Assembly: GCF_047496725.1 (NCBI RefSeq)
Contig: NC_132976.1
Location: 1,720,001 to 1,784,000, forward strand
DNA from: Anoplolepis gracilipes
Taxonomy: Eukaryota > Arthropoda > Insecta > Hymenoptera > Formicidae
Length of the DNA: 64,000 nt
Direction: 5' to 3'
Shown here: positions 35,860-46,690 of the stretch, one piece after another
Numbering within the stretch: position 1 is the first letter of the stretch
How the letters are laid out: each line of letters begins with the position of its first letter
Notes under the pieces: model-generated
Told to the model about the DNA's origin: nothing
The model's database searches: none
Seen by the model: only the letters and a program-made list of their open reading frames with translations
Program-made: the position numbers and the translations under genes

Positions 35860-38800
35860 ATGTCTATGACGAAGAAGGGGTAAGCCAGCTTTTTTCCGGA
35901 ATAGAAGCTAATCGCTTCAATTGAAATTTACATGCTGTCATGAATATTCGTAGGTAAAATAATTTTGTTTGTTTGTAATGATGATAAATTCGCGTTCACG
36001 TCCGCTAATATATCACCTAAATGTCTCTTCTGTTCTTTGGACCAATCGTCGCTCGTACGCTATTTCAGATTATCTACGATTAAATTTACAGTGGTAAATT
36101 TGGAGCAGAAGTACTGCAGACTCGTCTGCGAAAAATTAAGGTCACTGGTCGCACGCGATCTAAATATGCGCATTTAGCGCATGAGATTCATCCGTATGTC
36201 CCGATGAACCGATAATGCTTGTGTATTATTTTAAGACAATTATAATATTACAAGTACTAACAATACAATACCAGAAGTATTTCTATGGCAAATAAAAGTA
36301 AAAAAATATATATACATAAACTCAAAAATAAATGGACAAATATATATAATAGACCAATATTTTTGTCTATTTTTTTTTTTAGAGTTATGCAAAGCAGATT
36401 TCAGATTTCTAATTAAAATAATTGGAAAACGATAACAGATAATCTCATACATTTTTGAAAACGTTACAAAAATGATGTATTGTAACGTGACATCGATTCA
36501 AAGATTTTTTTGTATTTCGTTTCATTTTATATATTTCCATTTCCCACATTGTTCTAGATGTAATTATCTTATTTCTGATAATCATTTCTTCAAGTTTAAT
36601 ATAAGATGTAAATATAGATATTATGTATCCTTTTCTTCTTTTCAGTACATTTTTTCTTGATAATGTCGGCAATTCCCTTAAAAAATTCCATTTACACATT
36701 TATTTATTAAATTACAAAAACATCTCGCTTTTTTGCGAACTTCGTCGTTTTGTTCTTGCGAGAAAAGTTCCTTTTTACGTTTCATATTGCATTCCCTTTG
36801 TGTTGCAGAAACGTCTCGCTCGATGAATTTTGTCGGGCCATATACGAGGAAATCGTCTCGCAAGAGCCACTTGCGACTCGATTCGCAAAATTGTCCGCAT
36901 CGGGCGACAGACGGGGAATGGTCGAGATGCTTGTAGAAATGCCCTTTGTAGCGGGCCTGAAACCGGGAGATTCGTATGAGGGTAAGAACGACGCGCAAGC
37001 CGCGCGATTGTACGAGAGATCGCTCGAGGCGACGGCAGCAGAGCCTAGGAACGAGCACGTGGAGGAGATTAGACAGTGTAATATTCTCACGAAAGCACTG
37101 TTTGCGGCCGGTGCGAGCAGTAGAGTATTCCTAGATGCGCTCTGCGAGCGCGCCAGGCGTTCCCACCGCCTGGGCGCGTTTGCGAGCTGTCTGCGAGACT
37201 GCGAATGCATGCTGGCGCTTCCTGCGAGTTTCTATGACGACTCCGCGGAGAACGTCAAGTACTTTGTGCAGCGTAAGAAAGAATGCCTGCAGCTAGAACG
37301 GGAGTGCTTCAGGAAATTGGAAGGAAACGCGTCCTCTAGGAAACGTAGCGGGAGGACGTCCTCTTCCTCTTCCTCCTCTTCTTTGTCGCTTGGGAAACGC
37401 TTGGGAAACGTCACCGCGACGCCCGTCGTCGACGGCAGGCCACACGGTTGCCTCACGAGCTGTCCGGATAGCGTCGAGCTGCGTTTCGACGAGACTAGGG
37501 GCCGGCATCTCGTGGCTACAAGAGACATCAAACCGGGGGCTGTACTCATTGTCGACCGGCCGTTTTCCTTTAGCACGAACTCACCGGCTCTTGGCAGGAA
37601 TTGCTTGCATTGCCATGCCACACTTAAATTAGAAGACAGCGTTAAAATCCCGTGCCGTAATTGCCAAACAGTTAGTAGAGCGCATGATTATACTCGCGCA
37701 TGCACGTGCTATGTACATATCAACAACATCCCTGCAAGTTTTTTATTAACTTTTCTTTTTTTTCATTTATCATCCTAATTTATATCCTATGAAATGATTC
37801 CTTTGATATAATTTTGTTTTCGCGTTCTCCAGGTGTCTTTTTGCACGGAAACATGTCGCAAGAAAGCGTGGGAGGCTTATCACCAATACGAGTGCTCGGT
37901 ATTTGATTATTTTTTCGAAAATTCCTCAAATGACAGATACCAGCAAACATTGTATCTTTTGCTAGCCTATCGCACGACAATTGCACAAGCGTTATCACAG
38001 CGAAACAATGCGGAAACGAGACACGTTTTGAATCCTGATTTCTTACAATATCATGCCAATGGTAAAAGTAGCGAGGAAAATATCAGTAAAGAATACACGA
38101 AATCAGAATCGAGACAGAAATACAATTCTCTCGATTACCGAACGGTAATCCAGTTGGTGACTCATTGCGCTGATGTAGAACCCAACGTGAATCTCATTCG
38201 AACGATTCAGGCGATCTTCCTCGCGAAATGCTTGATCTCTGTTCTGAGCAAACTAGACATCGTCTGTACGAACGAAACTTTTATTCCATTGGCAGTAGCT
38301 ATGCTACATCATTTGCAGACGATTAATTGTAACGCATACGAAATTGTTGAGAATGTTCATGAGGAAACGACGCGCGTTTGGGAACCCAGGATTGTCGGCG
38401 GCGCGATTTACACCACAGTCAGTCTCGTGAATCATAGCTGTTATCCCAACGTGGTTCGCCATTCTTATCCCAATGGTAAGCGGTCCGAAAAATTGATGAG
38501 GAAGAATGTCTTGATGCAGGAAATTTGCATGGCATCGAATAAATTATCTTTTTACAGGAATGGTTGTGGTCAGAGCGCTGCGTTTCATCGGCAAAGGATG
38601 CGAGATACTTGATTGTTATGGGCCTCAATTCCTCAGCGAGAGCAGGTCGACCAGACGTGAATTCTTATGGAAAAAATATCGATTTCTGTGTGAATGCAAC
38701 GCTTGCACGCAAGACTGGAAATTTCCGCTGCCCGAGATAATGTACTACAAATGTACAGCGTGTTCCGGATCAACAGATGTCTCGGTGATAAGTGCAAACG

Positions 38801-39072
38801 TATCGCAGAAGTTGTCGAATCAACAGTGCACCAAATGTCAAAAAATGATCGATTTGAAAAAGCTCGAGAAACAATTTCGTAAATCGATACAAAAGAGATT
38901 GAGCGCTATCGCGAAAATGTATCAGGGGAATTATAAAGACGCCATCCCTTTGCTATTTGAGCACGCGCACTTTGTCAATAAACATTTGGTTGAACCTAAT
39001 ATCGAAGGTATCAAAATAGAACAATGTATTATCCAGTGTTATAATTCTCTCGGCTCGATCTCTGTGCAATAA
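35860..39072 (+). CDS. SMYD4: SET and MYND domain protein, SMYD4-like methyltransferase
   Basis: Four exons: 35860-35879, 36809-37670, 37833-38475 and 38558-39072. The frame closes at 679 residues. The 20-base first exon (MSMTKKG) was chosen because its phase-2 donor GGG|gtaagc matches the phase needed at the exon 2 acceptor TGTTGCAG. Order: a TPR-like helical N-terminal region; a Ser-rich tract (near residue 200); the first part of the SET domain (RGRHLVATRDIKPGAVL); a MYND zinc finger (about 272-312: CLHC, CRNC, FCTETC, H and C ligands) split by intron 2; the SET core with NHSC at 494-497 followed by YPN; CYGPQF; post-SET cysteines CECNAC; and a C-terminal helical region. Expected to methylate lysine using S-adenosylmethionine; the substrate is unknown. 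Many insects have several SMYD4-like genes, so the exact orthologue is uncertain. Confidence 0.88.
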
Positions 39073-39779
39073 TTTTCGAGCCTGTTTATAACAGTCATTT
39101 ATATCTAATTTATTTAAATGACTACTGTATAAATGACTATTATTTAAATAATTGTGAAATAATTTTCTGGTGTCAGCTTTTTGCCTTTCACACAGCTTTG
39201 TAAAAAACGCGACATATATAATTCGCATAAGAGTACTTTCAGCTTTTAGAAAATATTTATAAACATAGAAAAACAAGAAATATTCACGGCACAATGTTCT
39301 TCACTCTTGAATGCATTATCATTAACAACGCAAGGCAATGCAAGATTAGACTAAGTGATGAAGAAGCATATAATGTCCGTGTAATAAAAACAAAAAAAGG
39401 AAAAAAAAATTATTACGAAATTATTTCATTTTCACACATTAATAAGTCAGAGTGTATATATTAACGATTAGTAAAAAATGCATCATAAATTATACATTTT
39501 GTAAATCAAATAATAATTCAATGTTGCGTTAAATGCGCGTTTTATGTATGATATTATGTGCTTCCTTCATGCTTGTACAATAAAATTAGGTAATGAAATA
39601 TATCAGGACCATTGCTTCAATTGCAATACATGTATACCTTACTTGCATGAGAAAGATAAGAATTATGTACAGTGTTCGGTCCATCATATACATTGGTAAA
39701 GTACATCCTTTAACTTAGTTCATTAAAACACAGATGTAATACCTAAATTCAACTAGAATCCAGTGGCTTAGGCGTTTGA
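39073..39779. other. 3' spacer between convergent SMYD4-like gene and Drp1
   Basis: AT-rich 3' UTR-type sequence. AATAAA motifs at about 39,383 and 39,579 could serve the SMYD4-like gene. No exon recognised. Confidence 0.6.
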
Positions 39780-42700
39780 TTACCACATATGTGTCTCTCT
39801 AATTTCGCTAATGATGTGACCGGCTTGAGTTAATGCCTGCAGGACAAGAGCAACTGTTAGAGATCAAAATTCAACACAAAAAGACCTGTAATGTTTTATA
39901 ATACCTTAAGCATGTCTGCTGTTTCTTTACGTCTGACAGCAATGTGCTCGCTTTCGACCAACAGGGCCTCAGCCTGATCCGATTTGTACAAATGTGTGAC
40001 AAGTTCACTTTGTAAATTATCTTTTACATAGTTGACTAGAAAATGCATAACAGCCTTTGGTACACTATCCTGAATGGACTTTCGTACAATATAAAAGTAT
40101 GATCTTATGAGCCTTTCTGTAAACAGAATTAATAAAATTGATTAAAAGGTAAAAATTAAAATTTTTTCTTGTATATTTATATATTATCTTACCAATAATA
40201 TCACAGTCCCGTTGTTCACGCTCGCTAAGTTTTCGGGATGTCTGTATTGGCACTGCGGGGAGTAGATTTACTGGTTTTTGTTGTGGGGATGCTTTCTGTA
40301 TTTCGATCGCTGGATTCGAAGAATTACTACTTTCGCGTATTCTGACCGGAGAACCATCCATCGAACCAGTTGATTCGGATCTTCCCTGAAGTAGTAAATT
40401 ACTTAGCAGCCAGTGATTTTGCTGTCCTTGCTGTTCCTTAGTCTGATCAGAAACAGAGTTCTCATCTTGATTATTGACTGATTTTTTTACAATCTGTTTC
40501 AAATATATTTTACTATTAATTACACAACACACTACAAAAATTAAAAATAATGTAAACAAAATAAATAAATATTGATAAACATACACAAATTTTGTCATCT
40601 GTATTTGAACTATTGTTTCGAACAGACTTTTTAGTTTCGAACTTTAAAATAATGTTAATCAGTCAGACAGAAAAAATACAGAAAAAAAAGAAAAAAAAAA
40701 AACAATAAATGTATTACTTACTGTGTCATTAGTGATTATGGTACTAGATGCTGAACCTAATCGTTTGTTGTGCTTCAGGTGATCTACATCAGCATCCTTC
40801 AGTAAAGAAGATACAAATGCTGCATCTTTATGAAAATCAGGATGCTTAGTGTTAATATACGCCAATTCTATTGCCACCAAGTTCTCTACCTTTTTTGTCA
40901 AGAAATCAAATAATTAAATAAGTATTAAAAAAATACATAATGGATGTACAAGTATGTAACAAATGTTTACCATTGCATTGGTATGTGGGAGGCGTCTACG
41001 TAGCAATTGTGTAACAACATCGACAATACGTTCGTGCAGTTTGGGGAAACGTAGCATCTCCTGTTGCACCTCAGTGCCACAATGTTGTATTATACTCTGC
41101 ATTTCTTCATGCACGAGCTCTACGCATCGTAACGAAGGATCTTCCAATTTTCGTATTTGACGTTTGACTAGCAACTCAAAGGAAACTTCTGGCACGAAAA
41201 GAGCCGGCCTCGGACCGGTTGCATTGCGAATAGCGGTTAGTATGTCCACTTTACTGAGGTCCGCCAGTGGATTAATTGAATCGAGTGTTTTACCAAACGT
41301 TTCATGAAATATATAGCAGATACGAGCGCCGCCACACAGCTCTGTGGTTTCTATATTTCTAGCAGTACCTTCTATCGTACAACAATAACTGTTTGCGAAT
41401 TTCGTGATTATTTGCAGCAAGGTTTGGCTTTTGTCCTCGACGTCTCCGCCATAGGAATTAAGTAGGGTTTGGTATTGCGCTATCATTGTATTTACTCTGT
41501 TCTGTTTTCAAAAAACACAAAGTTCTACCAAATTAGTAGTGCTTACTTTAGTAGATTCTAGTTATACTAGCTGTCATTAACAAGTATTAACATTATTACC
41601 TTCAATTCTGGTAAACAATCCCTGATATGTTGCATAAGTAAACGATTGAGAGTCTTCGCCAAGTAAGGAGTTCCATTTCTGCTTGCCAATGTTGGATATC
41701 TCCGTTGCAAGAATGTGGCCTCATCTTTGAGCGCATCTTGAATACTCTTTTTATTCATTATATCTTGCTGAGAACGATTAACGACACCTATAATACCCAA
41801 TTTAACTGGGATGACTCTACCACATAGAATATCTATGGCATCGGTTCCTAAAAAAGAAAGAAGAGAAAATGTATTTAATTGCGTTATGCAATCAATACTA
41901 TATTCATGACAAAATTTAAGATTGTAAAAAATTAAATTTACCAGCATCCATGAGATCTAATTTTGTAACAACAGCTAGTGTTCGTCTGCCATCTGGATCA
42001 ACATCTTTACTCAACTTTAAACTCTCACTTGTCGCCATATCAGTATTGGCAGTGACAACTGCTAAGATTATAGAGTTAGGATTACATATGTATTTTGCAA
42101 CAAGTTCTCGAATCTGATTCTCAATGTCCTCCGGTTGATCACCCACTGGTACTTTTGTAATACCAGGTAGATCTATGAGTGTCAGATTAACAACTGACGT
42201 TGAATATATTTTGAGATTAATCGGTTCTGGACAAATGCCTTTGTTTGCGCCAGCCATTCTGTCAGTTTCAGCTTCAATTTCTGTGCGAATATCGTCAAAG
42301 TCTTTGTAGATTTTGTTCTTTGTATGCAGAAACATTCCCCATTCCTCCAAGTCCAAAGTACCGTTCTCTGCGTTTCTATGTTCTCGATCATCCTTTGGCG
42401 TATACACAAGTTGTAATATTAACGGACGTCGTGTAACAATGCCAGTTCCTCGAGGGAGAAAGGAACGTCCCACTAGACTCTCTATTACAGATGACTTTCC
42501 AGAGCTCTGAAAAATGCAATAATTGTTATTAAATCATTATTAAATAATGTCTATAGGTTATCTCATTTGGATCTCTTTTTTGGAGCAAACTCTCAAATTA
42601 GAAATTAAAATATTACAACTTCAATAATTTCGTTTTTTTTTTTCTTTTAATTGATTATAGATAAAAAATAATATGTAAAATAACTATTCATATTATTTTG

Positions 42701-43087
42701 ATTTTTTTATCACAAGAGCTACGATACCGTCTTTTTCAATTATAATATTCGCGAGTGGGAAAGAGTGACATTTGCAAGTAATTTTACAGATCGCCATTAC
42801 ATCATTCGTGACAGAAAAAAAATTTAAACGTCCAACGATGAATACTCGATCTGTCCTTTCCAACCGCACTCTGCAAACTTTTCAAGTGTATATTTATTAC
42901 ATTTTAACAGCAGAGGGTGTCCGAATGATAGGAATAGATCCTTTATGTTATTACATATCAAAGATGAGAGAAAGATTCAACTAACCTGCGTACCCAGGAC
43001 GACGATTTGCGGCAATTGTAAAACAGTCGCACCGACGGTGTTAAACACGTCCTGGAGCTTGTTTATCACAGGTATCAGAGCCTCCAT
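39780..43087 (-). CDS. Drp1: Dynamin-1-like protein Drp1 (mitochondrial/peroxisomal fission GTPase)
   Basis: Eight exons: 43087-42986, 42506-41942, 41847-41600, 41501-40971, 40889-40722, 40493-40193, 40116-39905 and 39836-39780. The frame closes at 727 residues (human DNM1L 736). Drp1 assembles on mitochondria and peroxisomes and cuts their membranes using GTP. The G domain has GTQSSGKSS (K38, S39), the DLPGITKVP switch, TKLDLMDAG and VVNRSQQD. The stalk follows, then a variable region (residues about 540-640, Gln/Ser-rich), then the GTPase effector domain (EREQRDCD, SYFYIVRKSIQDSVPKAVMH) and the family ending EIRETHMW. No pleckstrin-homology or Pro-rich domain, as expected for Drp1. The variable region begins at the exon 5/6 junction, where a further short cassette exon may lie near 40,590-40,665. 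It starts head to head with the cyclophilin gene. Confidence 0.96.
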
Positions 43088-43690
43088 GCTAGATCGCAGA
43101 TTGATAATGACACGTCCAGGAGAAGGCGAATCGATCGAGAGACGACAATAAGTCAGGTCGGTTAGGACTTAGGACGAAGCCGGGTCCAACAACTCGCTCA
43201 ACTCGACTCCCTTCGGTTTGCCCGCGACTCTCTCCTCTTTCCTCGACGATCACGATACTGTTCCGTGTCAGCTGTAGGGGATTAATCAGCAGCACCGATG
43301 AGTTTGACGGCGCCAAAGACAAAGTCGTAACTTTTCGCTCCAAATCACCACTCGGAAGGAATAACGTACGCTCTTCACCCTTGCTCACCCTTTCCACGCT
43401 CCATCGCACACGCGTGCGCGTTCTTGATTGTATTGGGGGAGCGTGCTGACGTATGTACACACATGTATGCACGTGTGCGTGTATACATGTGTGTGCTGAC
43501 GTATGAGTCGCGTACGAGGGACACGTAGGTAAATCCATTGTTTCCATTCTTGCTTTGTATACGAGCCGTTTGTAGGGTTGAAAAAAAATTATTTCTATTT
43601 AACTTCCATCTTTCTTTTTTTCCTTTCTTCAAATCTATTGAAACAGATGAAAAGAAAAATATATAGTTTTTAGTATGTTTAATAGCCTAA

Positions 43691-43733
43691 TTTTGGCGCG
43701 CATTCTTCCATTTGGCGCCTTTTTTCGGCGCTA
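43691..43733. promoter_or_regulatory. Cluster of three E2F-like motifs
   Basis: TTTTGGCGCG, TTTGGCGCCT and TTTTCGGCGC lie within 43 bp. Each fits or nearly fits the E2F/DP consensus TTTSSCGC (established consensus). The cluster lies about 600 bp upstream of the Drp1 start codon and 1.56 kb from cyclophilin. Confidence 0.5.
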
Positions 43734-44007
43734 AAAACGGTGTGGTTTTTATTTCCGAATATTTGCAATATTAAAAATGATGGATAATATTCGTATTGAT
43801 TTAAATGTCCCGAAATATGTCACGGGCCACGAGATATGTATTCATTGAAATTTAATAACTTATATATAATTTGCAAAACGAACAAGATATTGTTTATTTT
43901 GATGATTTTATTGCGAATTAATGCATCGCTTTTTTGGCTCTTAAATCACAACTTGCTTCTCTTTGTCAATTATTATGTAATTAAAATTTCTACATAAATA
44001 CCTATCG

Positions 44008-44012
<5 letters not shown>

Positions 44013-44080
<68 letters not shown>
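44013..44080. repeat. (AT)n microsatellite
   Basis: About 34 AT units. Confidence 0.97.
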
Positions 44081-44083
<3 letters not shown>

Positions 44084-44666
44084 ATGTACATATATCTCGT
44101 GCAATTTACGTAATCGTAGAATTGAATTATCTTTGGAATCATATCTACGAGATCTTCAAGAGATTACGCAATATTTTTGTGTGATTATATATACATGATG
44201 ATGACGATTATCTTCAGATATGTTGATCACGTAATGAGAAAAACTCGAAACGTGAGCATTTTGTACGAAAATTACCTAAAATTGCGATCATGAAATTATT
44301 TTTTCTATAGGAAAATTTTTTTTGTTTGTATAAATGTTACATAAAATTTCAAAGATAAAAATATGCAGAAAAACTATAAAACGTAAAGAATTATATCAAA
44401 ATGAATGCGATACCTGTGTATGTCAATTTTGATATATATAATGTTTTTTGAAAATAATTTTAGCAAATTATTATATTTTTATTCTGCGCATGTGTCATTA
44501 AAATATGAAGGACAAATTAGAATTAGGTTTGCTTGATTTCGATGAATACTCTTTCGATCTTTCTTATATTTGAGAAATTTAATTGTATCACGAGGAGATG
44601 CTATTATTATCGCAACGATAATTGTAAGCTATTCAAATCGAGTGGCTTATTGGACGTCATTGGATA

Positions 44667-44788
44667 CGTTCGAAAATTCTACCTGTGAGTAGAGTAGTAT
44701 TTAATTGACCAATCAGAATAAAAGGATTCTTTTGTCCTGATTAATCAATTAAACGGTACTTTATCTCACGTGTCGAATTTTTGAACGC
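44667..44788. mobile_element. Palindromic CCAAT-bearing foldback element, copy 2
   Basis: The left arm (CGTTCGAAAATTCTACCTGT ... TAATTGACCAATCAGAATAA) is the imperfect inverse of the right arm (TCCTGATTAATCAATTAAAC ... GAATTTTTGAACGC). It matches copy 1 (35191-35310) in layout and in the central ATTGACCAATCAGAAT word. It lies about 500-630 bp upstream of the cyclophilin start codon. Confidence 0.8.
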
Positions 44789-45294
44789 ACTTTCGATATT
44801 CAATTGGTTTCCGGATAAAACTACAGGTGACACTACTGACGTTAGACATTTCAAACAACGCAAGCTGCATAGTTTGTCAGTCACGTGTAAAACGATTAAA
44901 AAATCCGGCCAGAGTTGCAAAACACGCTCCAAAAAAATATAGGCAGACTATATTACATTCCTAAAAAGATATCCAAAAGAGAAGGTAAAGAGAGACAAGG
45001 ATTTAATTATATACATAACCATACAAGAAACGAAAATTCTAAACAAGCATTTCAGTGAATTATCTATGAATCTAAATTGAATAAAAACCGAACTTTTAAT
45101 TGTGTACAGATCCATTGTAGATACATGTAAGTAAATAAAAAATGTATGATAATATATAAGTATTGTAGAGGAAAAGAAAATTAGTAGAATTATTTCTTTT
45201 TAGTTTGATTTTCAATTTACCTAATCCAACTCCAATATAATTTTCTTTATAATTATTATGTCCAGCTCAAGATACTCTGAAAATTTGCGACAAG

Positions 45295-45792
45295 ATGAAT
45301 TTACCACGAGTATACCTTGACATATCCACAGATGATAAGCCATTGGGACAAATTATAATACAATTACGTCCTGACGTTGTACCAAAGACATCAGAAAATT
45401 TTCGTGCACTATGCACAGGAGAAAAAGGCTACAGTTATAAAGGAAGTTATTTTCATCGTGTTATTCCCAATTTCATGTGTCAGGGTGGTGATTTTACACA
45501 TCACAACGGTACAGGTGGGAAGTCAATCTATGGTGATAAATTTGAAGATGAGAATTTTGAACTCAAGCATACCGGAGGTGGTATATTATCGATGGCAAAT
45601 TCCGGTCCAAATACAAATGGCTCACAATTTTTTATCACTACTATAAAAACACCTTGGCTGGACAATAAACATGTCGTATTTGGCAATGTTGTTGAAGGAA
45701 TGGATATTGTAAGAAAAATTGAAAGTTACGGTTCTTCCACTGGTAAAACATATCAGAAAATAATGGTAATAGATTGCGGTCAATTATCTTGA
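45295..45792 (+). CDS. Cyclophilin A-type peptidyl-prolyl cis-trans isomerase
   Basis: A single uninterrupted exon of 165 codons plus stop. It catalyses cis-trans isomerisation of X-Pro bonds; the size and absence of targeting signals indicate a cytosolic enzyme. The CypA active-site residues fall at the same numbers as in human CypA: R55, F60 and Q63 in FHRVIPNFMCQGGDF, N102 and Q111 in the NSGPNTNGSQFF block, W121 and H126 in PWLDNKHVVFG. W121 predicts cyclosporin sensitivity. The intronless coding region contrasts with the multi-exon genes around it, so it may descend from a retrocopy, although a 5' UTR intron is possible. AATAAA follows 10 bp after the stop (45802). Confidence 0.95.
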   Translation: MNLPRVYLDISTDDKPLGQIIIQLRPDVVPKTSENFRALCTGEKGYSYKGSYFHRVIPNFMCQGGDFTHHNGTGGKSIYGDKFEDENFELKHTGGGILSMANSGPNTNGSQFFITTIKTPWLDNKHVVFGNVVEGMDIVRKIESYGSSTGKTYQKIMVIDCGQLS

Positions 45793-46690
45793 GCATTGTA
45801 AAATAAAAGAATTTATAAATTTTATAAATTTGTTAAATAAATTTAAAAAAAATGTAATTTATACATTTATTACTTTAATATGCAATTTATAATTCGTATG
45901 TTTAATAAAACAAGTAATTTAAGTCTTTATTTACTAGTAAATATAAGATTACATACGTTTGTGTGTATACATATGTTGTGTGCGTGCGTGCGTGAGTTTA
46001 TACGTCCATAATAATTATAGTAACCAAGTATATTTTTATATCATTATAAATACAATTATTATGGATAATGAAATTATTTCATTCATTTGTAATATTTGTG
46101 TGAGAATTACAGTATATGTTTACTGTATATTTTTTTCCAATCTACATTTAAAAATGTTGTGACATTCTCCTAAAGCTGATAAATATATCTTCTATTATAT
46201 ATATGTGTGCATGTATGTGTGTGTGTGTGTGTGTGATGTATAAATGTGTGTTGATATATAGATATAAAAACCAGACTTATATAGAAAGTTAGACTGCTAT
46301 TAATGATTTAAATATATAGAATAAGCATAAATATTAGATTATAATAGTATATTATATATAATAATACTATATATATATATATGTATATATATACACATAT
46401 ATACTATATATAATAGAGTATTATATATAATAATAGTACTACAGATAATAATAGATTATAATTTTTACGAATAATATGTTGAGGATAGATAAATTTTTTA
46501 ACTCGTAGCTCTTTTTAATTTGATACATTAGTTGAAACTTAATTAATATTCACATATCTTTGTTTGATATTTGTATAAAAATTGTACAAACGTTTTAAGT
46601 AAAAGTTTACTTATTACAACATACAGATTCATACAGATATCAACAAAAATATAAATATCACTTTATATCTGAACGAAATTTACATATTTC
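45793..46690. other. 3' spacer between cyclophilin and NCKX-1
   Basis: Very AT-rich; probably the 3' UTRs of both convergent genes. It contains a (GT)n run at about 46,211-46,235 and an imperfect AT palindrome around 46,345-46,440. An open frame at 45959-46162 has no support. Confidence 0.6.

Larger units (their letters stand above)
43088..45294. promoter_or_regulatory. Divergent region between Drp1 and cyclophilin
   Basis: About 2.2 kb. The Drp1 side (to about 43.5 kb) is moderately GC-rich, and a cluster of E2F-like motifs follows at 43691-43733. An (AT)n array lies at 44013-44080 and the second CCAAT foldback element at 44667-44788. Near the cyclophilin ATG, TATGTCCAG|CTC (about 45,266) could be the acceptor of a 5' UTR intron. 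Confidence 0.5.

Noticed and set aside
36782..37621. Minus-strand frames of 129-142 codons
   Set aside because: Antisense shadows of SMYD4-like exon 2, whose plus-strand frame has the MYND and SET features.
43089..43632. Minus-strand frames upstream of Drp1
   Set aside because: They contain CA/GT-rich low-complexity sequence and overlap the promoter/5' UTR; no domain.
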